This document shows, piece by piece, positions 10,501-21,000 of a stretch of DNA of 64,000 nt. Numbering within the stretch: position 1 is the stretch's first letter; the number at the start of each line of letters is the position of its first letter. The DNA lies in assembly GCF_030269925.1 (NCBI RefSeq), contig NC_085119.1:11443001-11507000 (forward strand). The letters run 5' to 3'. The position numbers and the translations under genes are program-made. Under the pieces are notes generated by a model. It was not told the origin of the DNA, did not search any database, and saw nothing but the letters and a program-made list of their open reading frames with translations. This stretch comes from Bombyx mori. Lineage: Eukaryota; Arthropoda; Insecta; Lepidoptera; Bombycidae.

Positions 10501-11593
10501 GGGCAGCCGTTGTACTATTAAAACTGAGACCTTACACTCATATCTCGAGATGGGTAGCGGCGTTTACGTCGTAGGTGGCTATGGGCTCCGGTAACCACTT
10601 TACACCAGGTGGACCGTGAACTCCTCCACCCATCTAAGAAATAAAAAAAAAGTCTTAATTGTATTATAGTTATATAATATTTTTGAGGGTTTTTGGATAT
10701 TTATTACACAATGTTATTTGAACTTATTTGTTTTATACTGGAAGTTACTCCCGAACATAGTAGGTAAGTATTTCATCAGAAAAATTGGTACCTATAGGGC
10801 CCTAAAGGATTTTAACACTGGCATAGTCGCATAGCATGATACAAATATACACTGGCGTCTTATCCTTTAGGCCATGAGAACTTTTTTGGTATTTTATTTT
10901 CATTTCATAATATAATAAATAAAATTTATAATAGTTTATATATCATATATAATGTTATTTATATACAACACTATTTCGAAATGAATGAAAATTAATAGTG
11001 AATAAATCCTGTCTGTTAGTGTTAACAATCAACTGTTTTGTAGATAAGACAAAGCATTGAACATTTTGTAGAATTAGATAAAAAAAGGATACTTTGTTAT
11101 CAATATTGTAAATTGTATCTGAAATATTTTTAGTGAATTTGATAAGTTTCATAAAATTAAGCATCATATTAAATCATGCTTGTACTGTCTATTGATAATT
11201 AAAAACTAAGATTTCTGAAAATAATAGTTTTCATTCGACATATAAAAAATTTAGTTACATATTTGTAAAACGGTTAACTCTAAGTCAGTTCCGAATAAAA
11301 TCACTTTGATATACAGTTCAAATGGTACGATATGGCTATTTTTACCTTTAAGTTACAGCACTATAAAAATACTTGCCCAATACATGTTGAGGAGACGGCA
11401 GTCCCAGCCTGAATCTCCTGGTGTCATGACTGATTTCTTCCCTTTCTATCAGCGGTAATGCATATTTTACGTTAGAATCTACTAATGTTATTAACTTTTT
11501 GCTAGATCCTTTAGATTTCTTTCCCCATAGACAATTGGCTATTATAGTTGCTAAGACTACCACTGATCCAACACCAAATATTATTGGTAGTAC
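1402..11593 (-). CDS. Cyb5r: NADH-cytochrome b5 reductase (3'-incomplete gene, 4 secure exons)
   Basis: Membrane-anchored FAD flavoprotein that passes electrons from NADH to cytochrome b5 for fatty-acid desaturation, sterol synthesis and related reactions. Coding exons in transcript order are 11593-11377, 5770-5652, 3379-3175 and 1596-1402. All phases join without a stop. Visible features are an N-terminal hydrophobic anchor ([19 protein letters not shown]), the conserved stretch [15 protein letters not shown]-binding RAYTPVSSD and GGKLSQYL, the NADH-site glycine motif GGTGIAPM (across the 3379-3175/1596-1402 junction), and [14 protein letters not shown]. The C-terminal NADH motif (CGPPPM in the family) is absent, so at least one 3' exon lies left of position 1. 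The intron after 11377 starts with GC, not GT. Introns hold two R1-clade elements, a hAT MITE and several Bm1 copies. Product confidence is high; the 5' exon is only a candidate at 13584-13625. Confidence 0.93.
1728..2340 (-). mobile_element. Jockey-related LINE 3' end, interrupted by a hAT MITE
   Basis: Poly-T at 1728-1735 followed by ctaagctgat and, beyond the MITE at 1760-2160, gtaggtgagctcacggggct and cgtcgcaaacgacgggttcg. This is the same 3' UTR as at 25.8, 35.1 and 42.2 kb. It includes an 11-bp inverted repeat (2259-2269/2278-2288). Confidence 0.75.
1760..2160. mobile_element. Non-autonomous hAT-type element (MITE), 401 bp
   Basis: Ends are inverted repeats (cggcggtcggggaac at the left; reverse complement cagaggtcggggaac at the right). 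It is flanked by a perfect 8-bp duplication gtctagag (1752-1759, 2161-2168), the hAT signature. The interior is AT-rich with no coding capacity. Confidence 0.88.
2341..3174. other. Intron sequence, nothing recognised
   Basis: AT-rich DNA between cytochrome b5 reductase exons. The short open frames here show no family features. Confidence 0.5.
3175..3379 (-). CDS. Cyb5r: Cytochrome b5 reductase exon (FAD-binding part)
   Basis: 205 nt, beginning [15 protein letters not shown] and ending KLNLIAG with a split Gly codon. It carries the GGKLSQYL flavin motif and [13 protein letters not shown]. Acceptor is ttcag; donor is gtcatt. Confidence 0.94.
3674..4927 (+). mobile_element. R1-clade non-LTR retrotransposon, 5'-truncated
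   Basis: 1.25 kb fragment bounded by a perfect 13-bp target-site duplication (agctgataagcat at 3661-3673 and 4928-4940) and ending in an A-run (4915-4928). The frame open to 4453 encodes the region after the reverse transcriptase: [39 protein letters not shown] and the C-terminal zinc-binding [18 protein letters not shown] typical of R1-like LINEs. The 3' UTR is 4454-4914. It lies in a cytochrome b5 reductase intron, opposite to the gene. It is diverged from the 7.7-10.3 kb copy, so a related subfamily rather than the same burst. Confidence 0.92.
3680..4453 (+). pseudogene. R1-clade ORF2, C-terminal remnant
   Basis: 257 codons left by 5' truncation, without endonuclease or RT catalytic motifs. 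It retains the post-RT domain and the CX2CX8HX4C cluster near residue 160. It cannot encode an active polymerase. Confidence 0.85.
5325..5450 (-). mobile_element. Degenerate Bm1 fragment
   Basis: Diverged match including gagacataagctcgaaatct and gtagtacctacccgcgcgtg. Confidence 0.55.
5652..5770 (-). CDS. Cyb5r: Cytochrome b5 reductase exon (RxYTP flavin motif)
   Basis: 119 nt, encoding [13 protein letters not shown] through [20 protein letters not shown]. Acceptor is tttag and donor is gtgagt. The first two bases complete the Gly codon begun at 11377. The exon is too short to stand out as an open frame and was found from the family motif. Confidence 0.93.
6068..6195 (-). mobile_element. LINE 3' end fragment
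   Basis: Diverged copy of the same 3' tail seen at 18842 and 45043 (gtaggcaaacgagcatac, then gccaggggcaaggccaagcc). Confidence 0.65.
6345..6470 (+). mobile_element. Degenerate Bm1 fragment
   Basis: Contains cctgcctatttccatcacga and gggtggggcaactgttatac. Confidence 0.5.
7125..7265 (-). mobile_element. Degenerate Bm1 fragment
   Basis: Contains ctttgagacatgagatctaa and gactgcttcgtggcagagat. Confidence 0.55.
7692..10254 (-). mobile_element. R1-clade non-LTR retrotransposon, 5'-truncated
   Basis: 2.56 kb copy with a poly-T (its A-tail) at about 7690-7706 and a 14-bp target duplication (gtatctgttccctt at 7678-7691 and 10255-10268). It keeps the whole reverse transcriptase and C-terminal zinc cluster but lacks the endonuclease and ORF1. 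The 3' UTR is about 7707-8109 and ends with the same sequence (ggcgatttcctcc-like) as the copy at 4.9 kb. Same orientation as the host cytochrome b5 reductase gene. Confidence 0.92.
8110..10254 (-). pseudogene. R1-clade reverse transcriptase ORF, frameshifted
   Basis: The first part (about 10254-9104) contains the RT palm: [65 protein letters not shown] and the catalytic YADD (9266-9277). The frame then breaks near 9104-9125, consistent with a small deletion, and continues in another frame (9093-8110) with [32 protein letters not shown] and the C-terminus. The element is therefore dead. The 373- and 327-codon frames are two halves of one protein. Confidence 0.88.
10423..10650 (+). mobile_element. 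Bm1 SINE, 5'-truncated
   Basis: From ggtggtaggacctcttgtga to ccacccatctaagaaataaa and an A-run. Cytochrome b5 reductase intron. Confidence 0.85.
10810..10877 (-). mobile_element. Isolated Bm1 tRNA-like head
   Basis: On the minus strand ctcatggcctaaaggataag followed by acgccagtgtatatttgtat, the Bm1 head without body or tail, opposite to the Bm1 body at 10423. Confidence 0.65.
11377..11593 (-). CDS. Cyb5r: Cytochrome b5 reductase exon (membrane anchor and start of FAD domain)
   Basis: 217 nt, starting in phase 0 after a tttcag acceptor with [10 protein letters not shown] and ending SPQHVLG with the Gly codon split after its first base. The only donor that keeps the frame into LPIGQH is gcaagt, a GC-type donor. 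The GT four bases further on would shift the frame. Confidence 0.92.
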
Positions 11594-12039
11594 CTGAAAC
11601 AAGAAGAAAAATGATCGCACTTTTTAATAGTTCATACTTTAGCAATATTTCTATGGTTAAGTAATTATAACAAAATAAAGGATTAAAAAAATAACTAATT
11701 AAAATTACTTTTAGGAAAACGTTCACATTTTACCAGTTTTTGTGGAAATTATAATAAAAAAATTGAACAAAACAATGAAACCAACTCCCACAAAACAAAA
11801 TGTATCATCGAAGTAGTTGAAGTCAATTCACAATAAGAATAATTCAAAACTACTGGACAGATCTTGATAAAATTCAAATACTTATGGTCCGCCACATAAG
11901 AAGTAGGAGTTTTCAAATTAAAAAATAATCATTAAAATTGGTTATCTAGAAAAATGTCTTGAGGTAGCACACATTGTTGTAATGTATTAAATAAGTCATT
12001 TAACTATACAAGGAATTTTAAAGCAAATTCAAGTTTTTA

Positions 12040-12115
12040 GTGCCCCTGATTGCTGGGCTGAGGGTTGTGGGTTTGATTCCCACATTGGGCAAGCCTTCTA
12101 GTGCTGAAACTGGTT
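12040..12115 (+). repeat. tRNA-like SINE fragment (B-box-like)
   Basis: gggtttgattcccacattgg resembles an RNA polymerase III B box in a SINE context. There is no cloverleaf complete enough for a tRNA gene. Confidence 0.35.
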
Positions 12116-13583
12116 TATTTTCTCTTTTAGAGTGTACTATTTTATTTAATCATAAATAACTAATAATATGTATCAATCCTTAGTTCTCATAGTATAGGGC
12201 CAGGTGACCGTGTGTGACTTGTTCTCGGTTCTTTCTATTATGATTACTTTTATGTTATTAATTAACTAGAGCTGAGGTAGATCCATTACACACAAGGGAA
12301 TCACATCTAATTATTTTCTCATCGCAAAAATCTATGAGCTTTTCCTTGTACTTGTGACAATAAAAATCTATGACTATCCTTATGTCTATATAATTATTGA
12401 GTTTGTCTAATAGTAAAATTCAAAGCTATGAAATTAGATCCTACTAGTGAATCTATAGTTTGGTCTTCTTAGATTAACAAGAACTATACATTATTAACAG
12501 CCTTTTGTTTTCACCAAGTTCCCATCATCAGAGCTAATGATATGTTGTGGCAGTAAATTAAAATAGTCTACATAAATGTGACGAATGGCTAATGAATGGA
12601 AAAGCCTGAACCTGAATACCTAATACCTTCTTTCCCATAAAACGAAACTTTTTTGTAATAAAGGCTTTGAACTATTTTTCAGATTATTCGTATGATTAGT
12701 TACTTGTTGTATGAATATATAACAGGAACTTGTGAATAATCAGAAAATTAGTGTGAATTGCTCTAAAATATTTAGTTGAATTTCTTATAAGACTTTTACA
12801 ATTTTGATACACAAATGTATAAAAGAACAGCTTATCAATGATATGAATGATATAATGCTTTATATTTATATGTATCTACTGAAGCGTAATATATGTTTTC
12901 ATAGATTTGAATGTATTTTTTTAGACAGTTGAAAAGAGGTTAACAGCAGTTTTAAGCGTTTCGTGTTTTGATATTATGTTTGCTAAATTACAAATTAGAA
13001 TTAGTGTTAATAGAATGACATGTTTAGACTTAATGCTTAGTGATAACATGAACACATACTGTAAAATTTTCAATGAAATCGAACACAGCCACTACTAAGT
13101 TATTCATATTGAGTATTTGAACAATAACACAGAAAGGTGTTTTGAGCTGCGTACAAGTCTTGTTCGTTAAACAATTATGAAATGACTGTTTCAATGTCAT
13201 TTAGGTACAGCGCCTCTGACTCCTACTAAAGTAAATGAACTTTGAACAGTTCTTATCTTATTGCACATTAATTATTGAACAAAATTTGTAAGTAGGCTTG
13301 ACATAGAACATGGGACGTAATTACTAACCGCACTTCCCGTTTCACTCATGTTTGCTCAAATACCAACTGACTGCTTAAATAACTAATACATACTTTTATT
13401 GATACGATTACATATCTACAAGATAAATATTATCAACTAAGTAAATCACTATTATTTATACATCGCTGTTAAACAAGCCTCTACTATTCAAGTGTTTATA
13501 CTTACAATTTTAGAATTGATAGTCTGAAACATTTTATGTTCTTCGAATTCCTTAGAGTTCTTGGAAATCTAAATCACATACAC

Positions 13584-13625
13584 CTGTAAAACAGCTGTAT
13601 TATTGCATAATAAATAAGATTTCAT
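13584..13625 (-). CDS. Cyb5r: Candidate first coding exon of cytochrome b5 reductase
   Basis: An ATG at 13625 opens 14 codons (MKSYLLCNNTAVLQ) and meets a good donor (CAG then gtgtat) in phase 0, the phase the next exon needs. The DNA just upstream (13626-13690) is unusually GC-rich for the area, as a 5' untranslated region or promoter might be. This is inference only. Other short first exons between 11.6 and 14.7 kb cannot be excluded. Confidence 0.35.
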
Positions 13626-14792
13626 CTCGGAACGTGGTGTCCTTGTCGTCGGCGAATGGCGTTTGGCGTACGCGTAGGCTGTAAGATAATATATTTTTGT
13701 TCTGGTTAAATACAAGCGAATGCTGCCATTCGCTGTTTTGGTTCATGACATTGTTTTCTAAAAATAAAATCCAGCGCTAGTTTAAATCCTATTTATGAAG
13801 CTCGAGATTTCATTACTGCATTTTTGAAATAAGTTTTTGTCAAGTTATTCATGAGTACCTGTCAACACCGGCATATTTAATTTTTAAACTTATTATTATT
13901 TTTTAATATAATTAATACCAACGTCATAAGTAAAAAGATTTTCTAGGACTTTATCATAAAAGAAGACTTAAAAAATCCAATCTCCAATTCTTTAGAATGT
14001 TTACTAGTAAAATCAAATTTACCCGCCAAGTTTAATCATTGTGTTTGTTTTTTTACGTAAACAAAGGAAATAAACCTTAAACAGCCAAGTCTTAAGTTAT
14101 TTAAGGCCACAGCACAACCTCTCGTCGAAGTGCTCCAAAGAAATGGAAAGGCTAATTCATTTTTAATATTTACTTTGTTCTGTTTTCAGATTTATTTCTC
14201 CAAAAATTAAACCTAAAATTATTTGTGTTACACATTCCTGTTTAAATAGATGTCTTGTACATAAGGAGATATTATATATTTTATATTATTTTTGGAAATA
14301 AAGCTTTTATCATCCGTGGCTCTTCGGCCATTAGAGAGACAAACTATAAACAAACATCAGCATCTCCCCTAACGTCCACTTACCATTTTTCTCTGTACCC
14401 AACCAACTACGAATATAACTAGGTAGGTACTTAAAAGGTTGACGATGATGTGTCTATAGTTTTAGAAAATCGTTGTTCATTGCCTGTCTACCAACTGTTA
14501 GTTACTAGTAATAGGTGTTGTTTCTAACAATTCATGCCAACTGTTACGAAAATTAAAACAATGTGTTGATTGTTAAATCATAAATAATATTCCATAACTC
14601 ATTAATATTTCAACATCATAGTTTACAATAATTTAGTTGTTTTTTATAAGGGTACCTAGTACGTATTAGTTATCAAGATAAGAGTTAATATAGTGAAACA
14701 CTTAATGATTAATTAATTTAATTTTTAAAAATATTTACAAAGTCGTATTAGTTGGTAAATAAATTAAAATAAAAAGTAGCTTCTAATAGCAC

Positions 14793-15037
14793 TTATTGAG
14801 AACTAGTCCTAATTATTTCTCTGATGCTTTGTGTGACACCGGCCACTAGTACGAAACAGCCAAAAAATATTAGAAATAAATCCTTAAATAAAATCCAATT
14901 GTTTCTTCCAAGACCTCGTTCCCACTTGAAAATGAGATCCAGTATGGACGGGGCTATGAGACCAAGGAAGGAGTAGAAGAAAGCTCCTTCTAGGCCTATA
15001 ACTTGTTCAAGACTTGGTAACGTCGCTGCCGCAACCA
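14793..15037 (-). CDS. PAT-A exon 9 (helices 9-11, stop)
   Basis: 245 nt from VAAATLPSLEQVIGLEGAFF to IREIIRTSSQ and TAA. It is six bases shorter than the last exons of PAT-B and PAT-C, which are 251 nt. Confidence 0.94.
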
Positions 15038-18000
15038 CTAAAATAAATAATGTGTCAATTTAGCAAACGATAGAAGTTTTTCTTCAAATAAACATGAAAA
15101 GACCCAGTAATTCTTTACGGCAAAATAATTGTGCACTCCCGAGTTGAAGGATTAAGTTAGTCGATACAGTTGTAATAGTTAATTGTAACTTTGAGCCACG
15201 GCTCGAATTGGACGATGGCGTTCACGTTAGTAAAATTTATAGGGTTCGAAAATTATAATTGCTTGAGTTCAGGTGGGTCAAAAGCTGGTCTGATGATCTT
15301 GACGATGATGATCATCTGGTGTCTGATGGCCAAATGCTTATACACAATGCAGTTTTTTTTTATTGCAGACATCTGTGTGGACGAGCTCACAGCCCACCTG
15401 GTGTTAAGTGGTTAGACTCCATAGACATCTACAACCTAAATGCGCCACCCACCTCGAGATATAAGTTCTAAGGTCTCAGTATAGTTACAGTTACTTATCA
15501 TTGCGGAGATTTTTATTTAAGCACAAGTTAAAATAAAAATATTTTTGGACTTGTTCTGGCTTTAAGATTTCATTAATTCATTGGAACATTGCAGCATTAT
15601 AATATGCTGTAGAATGTGACATAGTTACATTAAAGTTACCCAGAATTATTCATAAAGGTGTGATTGTAACTATACTGAGACCTGTCTGTAACTATACTGA
15701 GACCTTAGAACTTATATCAAGGTGGGTGGCGCATTTACGTTGTAAATGTCTATGGGTTCCAGTAACCCCTTAAGACCAGGTGGGCTGTGAGCTCGTCCAC
15801 CCATCTAAGCAATAAAAAAAAGCATGCAATAAAATTACGAGCATGCAGTTAGGTTTTAGGAAATATAGTGACTATTATATTATATGTGTCTTATTAATAA
15901 TTTACCAGTAAGAGCGGCAAAAACCGCTCTCATGACTGCTTCCGTGATGTTATGGTATTTTTGCGCTACATGATCTTTAGTATTTCGCCATACTATCTCC
16001 ATAGGTACGTAGAACTGTAGAGTATAGGTGAAGAATATGGCTAGAATTATGAAGATCTTTGCGATTAGAGCTGGTCTGAAAATTCAAAATGTATTTAATT
16101 TTTATTTATAGCATTAGAAAGATAGAGGAGTTCAGGATCCGCCTTCTGTTAAATGGTAACCGAAGCCCCTGTTGTGTCAATAATTATAGACACCAAACAA
16201 CTTTGGGGTTTCAAACACGAATAACTAAACTATGTTACAGAAGAATTTGTAATGTAGTAGGTATAAGGTGTGCTGAAATATAGTAGGTACTATTACGTCA
16301 GAAATGTTCACGATTTCTACCGTGAAGGAATAATATCGTGTAATAAAAATCAAACCCGCAATATTATAATTTGCGTAATTACTGGTGGTAGGACGATTTG
16401 AGAAACCGCACGGGTAGGTACCACGAGCCTGCCTATTTCTGCCGTGAAGCAGTAATGCATTTCGATTTGAAGGGCGGGGCAGCCGTTGCACTGTAAAAAC
16501 GGAGACTTAGAACTCATGTCTCAAGGCGGGTGGCGGCATTTACGTTGTAGATGTCTATGGGCTCCCGTAGCCACTTAACACCAGGTGGGCCGTGAGCTCG
16601 TCTACCCATCGAAGCAATAAAAAAATATATATCTCATTCTTGGTCTTGGTGCCCTAAGTGATAAGACGCCCGGTGCATTCGACTCGACTGATGCAACTGT
16701 GCCAATGTTCGTATCCCGCTAGCAGGAACAAATTTTTGTAATAAAATATGTAATTAGCAGATGCTTACAAATTACTCATGCTGACGGGATAACATCGTGA
16801 CATTAAAATCCAATTCGCAAATCTACTAGTGGTAGGATGTCTTGTAAGCCTGCATCACCTCGTCTATTTTTGTTGCGAAGCAATAAAACATACGGGCTTG
16901 AAGGGTGGGGCAGCCGTTTTAATAAATGAGATTTAGAACTCATGTCTCAAGGTGACGGCATTTATTTTGTATAGTTATTTAACACCAGGTAGGCAGTGAG
17001 TTCGTTTACCTGTCTAAGTATAAGAATTATTGCAAAACTTACATTTCACCAGTATCTAAATTCAGGGTAATACTACCCATAGCTTGGTCTCCGTACTTGA
17101 CGTATCCAAGGAAGCCCATTATCATATATAGTAAGACCACAACGCTCATGGTTAAGTTCAGTACCCCCGGACAACCTAGAAAGTGTTGAGGTTTAGCCAT
17201 TGTATTTTCTACCGGTAGTACAACTCCGATTCCTTCCATTGCGAAGATAACTGTACTGAAAAAAGTTTTTTTTCAAGTTCAGAATACAAAAAATGGTCTT
17301 CACAGTGCTTGTAAGTATGGACGGGTGGACCAACTCACGGCCATTGTATGGTGTACAGTGGTTTAATGATTCTTCCTTGAAATATTTGATGTTGATGTCT
17401 TAGTTGTATTGAACTACTGAGTATCATATTTTCAATGATATTCTTCAAACGCTTTGTGGCGATATTTGGTCGATGTGGTTTTTTCAATGCAGATTTTTAA
17501 TATTGGCATTCTTATTCTAAATTATGTTGTAATGTATTAGAATAAATAAATAAATACATCGCCTTTGACATTTACATAATCTATAAAATAATATTATTGT
17601 ATACATAGTCTTATTCTTACTGGCTGATGATGACTGGATGATACAACAAGGTACGAATTGAAATTATTATTGGTAATGATAATTAGTTAATTGGTTGCAA
17701 AAGGAAGGATTTTGGATTTAAGTCATATGTAAAAATGATATTAACAGCCAGTTTTATTCTTGTTAGTTCAAAAGTACAAGATGTAAAAAAAATACATACT
17801 TAATTCAATTCAAGCGACAATATATACCGAAACTCACCCAATGAATAATGGTAAATTTCCGATGTTTACTGAAGTTGGTCTAGAATCAAGATCGGGAAAT
17901 TCGTTGCAAATGTAGTACAGGCAAATCAAGAAAGTGAGGACCAGAAGAATATTGGCGAATCCCGAAAACGGAGCTAAGTACTTTAGATTTTCTATTTGAG

Positions 18001-21000
18001 TGAAAATAAGAATGGGTACTAGGAACATAAGGCAGTACATTGTTTCGTTGATGCCATTGTCTGCGTAGAAATAATCGACGATCTGAAATTAACAATAAAT
18101 ATTACGGTCGAGTATTCTGTCTGTCCAAGATGTTTCTTAACTGAACCTTCGTTAATCGAATTTCCTAAGAAAAAAATCGGCTGTATGAAAATTTTTTTCG
18201 AAACCTTTAATTGTATGCAGCTGGGTCAACTTAAGTCGGTCAGTATGTCGTAAGGTAAACCTTGACATTCACGTTATTTAGGTTTCAGTAACCACATGCC
18301 ATCTGGTCAGCCGTGAGCTTGGTTAATGACATTAAAAAAAGTAGGGTTTCTTTTCTAACATTTTCTACAAAAATGCGTGTTATGATAAAGCTTCTATAGT
18401 CACGCTGATTGCAGCAAAATGACCAAGGTAGAGCTCTAGTCCTGATCGGAGTAAGTGTCTTTCTGAGTCTTTTGTTATTCAGGGTTTGGAATACTCATTA
18501 TTGTCTCGTATGTATTTTCGTCACTCATAATACAGGAGAAGCCTCTAATTGAAATTGCTGATGTCTCATATTATCTTTCTCGATGCTCGTAAGTAAACTT
18601 CTATTAGTTGTAGTAGTAATTCTTGTAGTCAGTAGTTGTTGAGTATCTAGATACCTGCTGAACTGACTCCACAAGTAAAATGACATATACAGCACAAGCG
18701 CCAAGAATAGTAAAAGCCATTGCCCAGTCGATAAATATCCTGAAATACACACAAGATGATTTTTAATTAATTTTAGACGTAACATGATCTCTTATTCATA
18801 CTTATTAAATAAAGCACAATTTGTTTTGTGGGAGTAAGAGCAATTTTTTTTATTGGCCTTGTAGGCAGACGAGCATACGGCCCACCTGGTGGTGAGTGGT
18901 TACCGTCGCCTATGGACTTCAGCAATGCCAGGGGCAGAGCCAAGGCGCTGCCTACCGCTTAATACGCTCCACAAGCCTCTTTTAAAGAAGGACACGTCAT
19001 AGCGCTCGGGAAACACCGTGGAGGGGAGCTCATTCCATAGCATAGCATATTTGTTATATTTAATTTAATTTATTTATAAGTTACAATATATTTTTCTGTT
19101 TTACCGTGAAGCTCTTGAAAACTTTCTTAATGTTTGCGGACCAGTAGCGAAGACCGCTTCTACAGTTTCAGCATATCCTAGCGATGGTACTTTTGCTACA
19201 CGTGATACATCTTGCGATGTTTTCACCTGAAAAATAAGGTCTATTTTGTTTGAAGTACTTCAATGACACTAATTGCTGGTGGTAGGTCCTCTTGTGAGTC
19301 CGCGCGGGTAGGTACCACCACCCTGCCTATTTCTGCCGTGAAGCAGTAATGCGTTTCGGTTTGAAGGGCGGGGTAGCCGTTGTAACTATACTGAGACCTT
19401 AGAACTGATATCTTAAGGTGGTAGCGCATTTACGTCGTAGATGTCTATGGGCTCCAGTAACCACTTAACACCAGGTGGGATGTGAGCTCGTCCACCTATC
19501 TAAGCGACAAAAATTTTTTTTGAGGCATTTTGATCTTTTTTTGTTGTTTGATTAAGGGCCAAATTAAAACCTTAATAATGTTATGAGTACATACGTATTT
19601 GTCATGCAAATTAAACTTATACGAATCATGAAAACACCAAAAGTTATTTGTGTCTTGAAAACACGAAGTTTAATGACATTTAGTATTTTCTTGCGGTGAC
19701 GTAAATGAATGCATTACCAACAAATAAACGCAGTGCGTGCAAATGTAACCCAAAATAATTGTCCCGAAAATGCCAACAATCGTTCCTGCATTCTTGAACG
19801 CTGCCGGCATAGCTAAGATGCCTGATCCGAGGGATGACTTCAAAAGGTTTGCGAATGATCTGACATCACTGAAAAATGAAAAGTAAGTACATATATAAAT
19901 GAAGCTCAAAACACATTTAGACGGTCGAATTAGTAGATTATATTATTATGTTGAGCGCTTCGTAGATATAATCCATTCCTGAAGCTTTTTCTCATCGTAT
20001 CTATACTAATATATAAATCTACAGTGGTTTTACGGATGTTCCGTTATAACTACTGGTATCTATACTAATATATAAATCTACAGTGGTTTTTACGGATGTT
20101 CCGTTATAACTACTGAACCATGCATCCGATTGACTTGAAACTTGGTATCCATGTACCTAGAAAATACATGTACTTAATGGATAGGCTAGAATTTACATGA
20201 GTGTTGGACTCCCTAATAATAATGACTATAAATAATAATGTTAATTTGAAATGCCCCGCGAAACGGGTGAGTATGGCTAGTTAATTTCTATAACTTGTAC
20301 GAATGACAATTAAGTTAATATTTGTTTGCCTTTACAACTAGATGCCAATACTTTTTACTATATTACTTACGAATTAGGATGTTCCAATTTCCTGTTCTGA
20401 AACGGATCATATGTATTTAGTTCTACGTCATTGTCTTTGTTTTTTGGATTTATTGTGTTAATCGAAATAGTCGACGGATATATTCCATTTCCTGTTATCA
20501 CAGCACTGAAATGGAAAAAAAAGAAGTTAATTAAGTAAAATAATTTTGTCAACTACGGAATATTTGTTTAACCGATAATTGAATATATGAATTTACTGCA
20601 ATTGGTATTTATTTATTGCTAGATGGGTGGACGAGCTCACAGCCCACCTGGTGTTAAGTGGTTACCGGAGCCCATGGACATTTACGACGTAAATGCGCCA
20701 CCCACCTTGAGATATAAGTTCTAAGGTCTCAAGTATAGTTACAACGGCTGCCCCACCCTTCAAGCCGAAACGCAATATTGCTTCACGGCAGAAATAGGCA
20801 GGGTGGTGGTACCCAACCGCGCGGACTCACAAGAGGTCCTACGACCAGAAAACCACCGGTATTGTCAATTTTGAAGAAATAGCTTCTGTTGCAGATCCCG
20901 AAGAGGATCACAAATGACAGTTTATAGAAGTTTCTATGTGTATTTAAATAAAACATTGGAACAAGAACATATCTTCAAACGCTTACAATGTAAGGATTTA

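Larger units (their letters stand above)
11594..14792. other. Region between cytochrome b5 reductase exon and PAT-A
   Basis: Holds a tRNA-like SINE scrap (12040), the candidate first exon (13584-13625) with its GC-rich leader, and otherwise AT-rich sequence. The 5' end of cytochrome b5 reductase and the 3' UTR of PAT-A must both lie here. Confidence 0.5.

Noticed and set aside
18525..18785. Minus-strand 86-codon frame over PAT-A exon 5
   Set aside because: Wrong frame; the transporter frame is FIDWAMAFTILG and ends at the 18655 donor.
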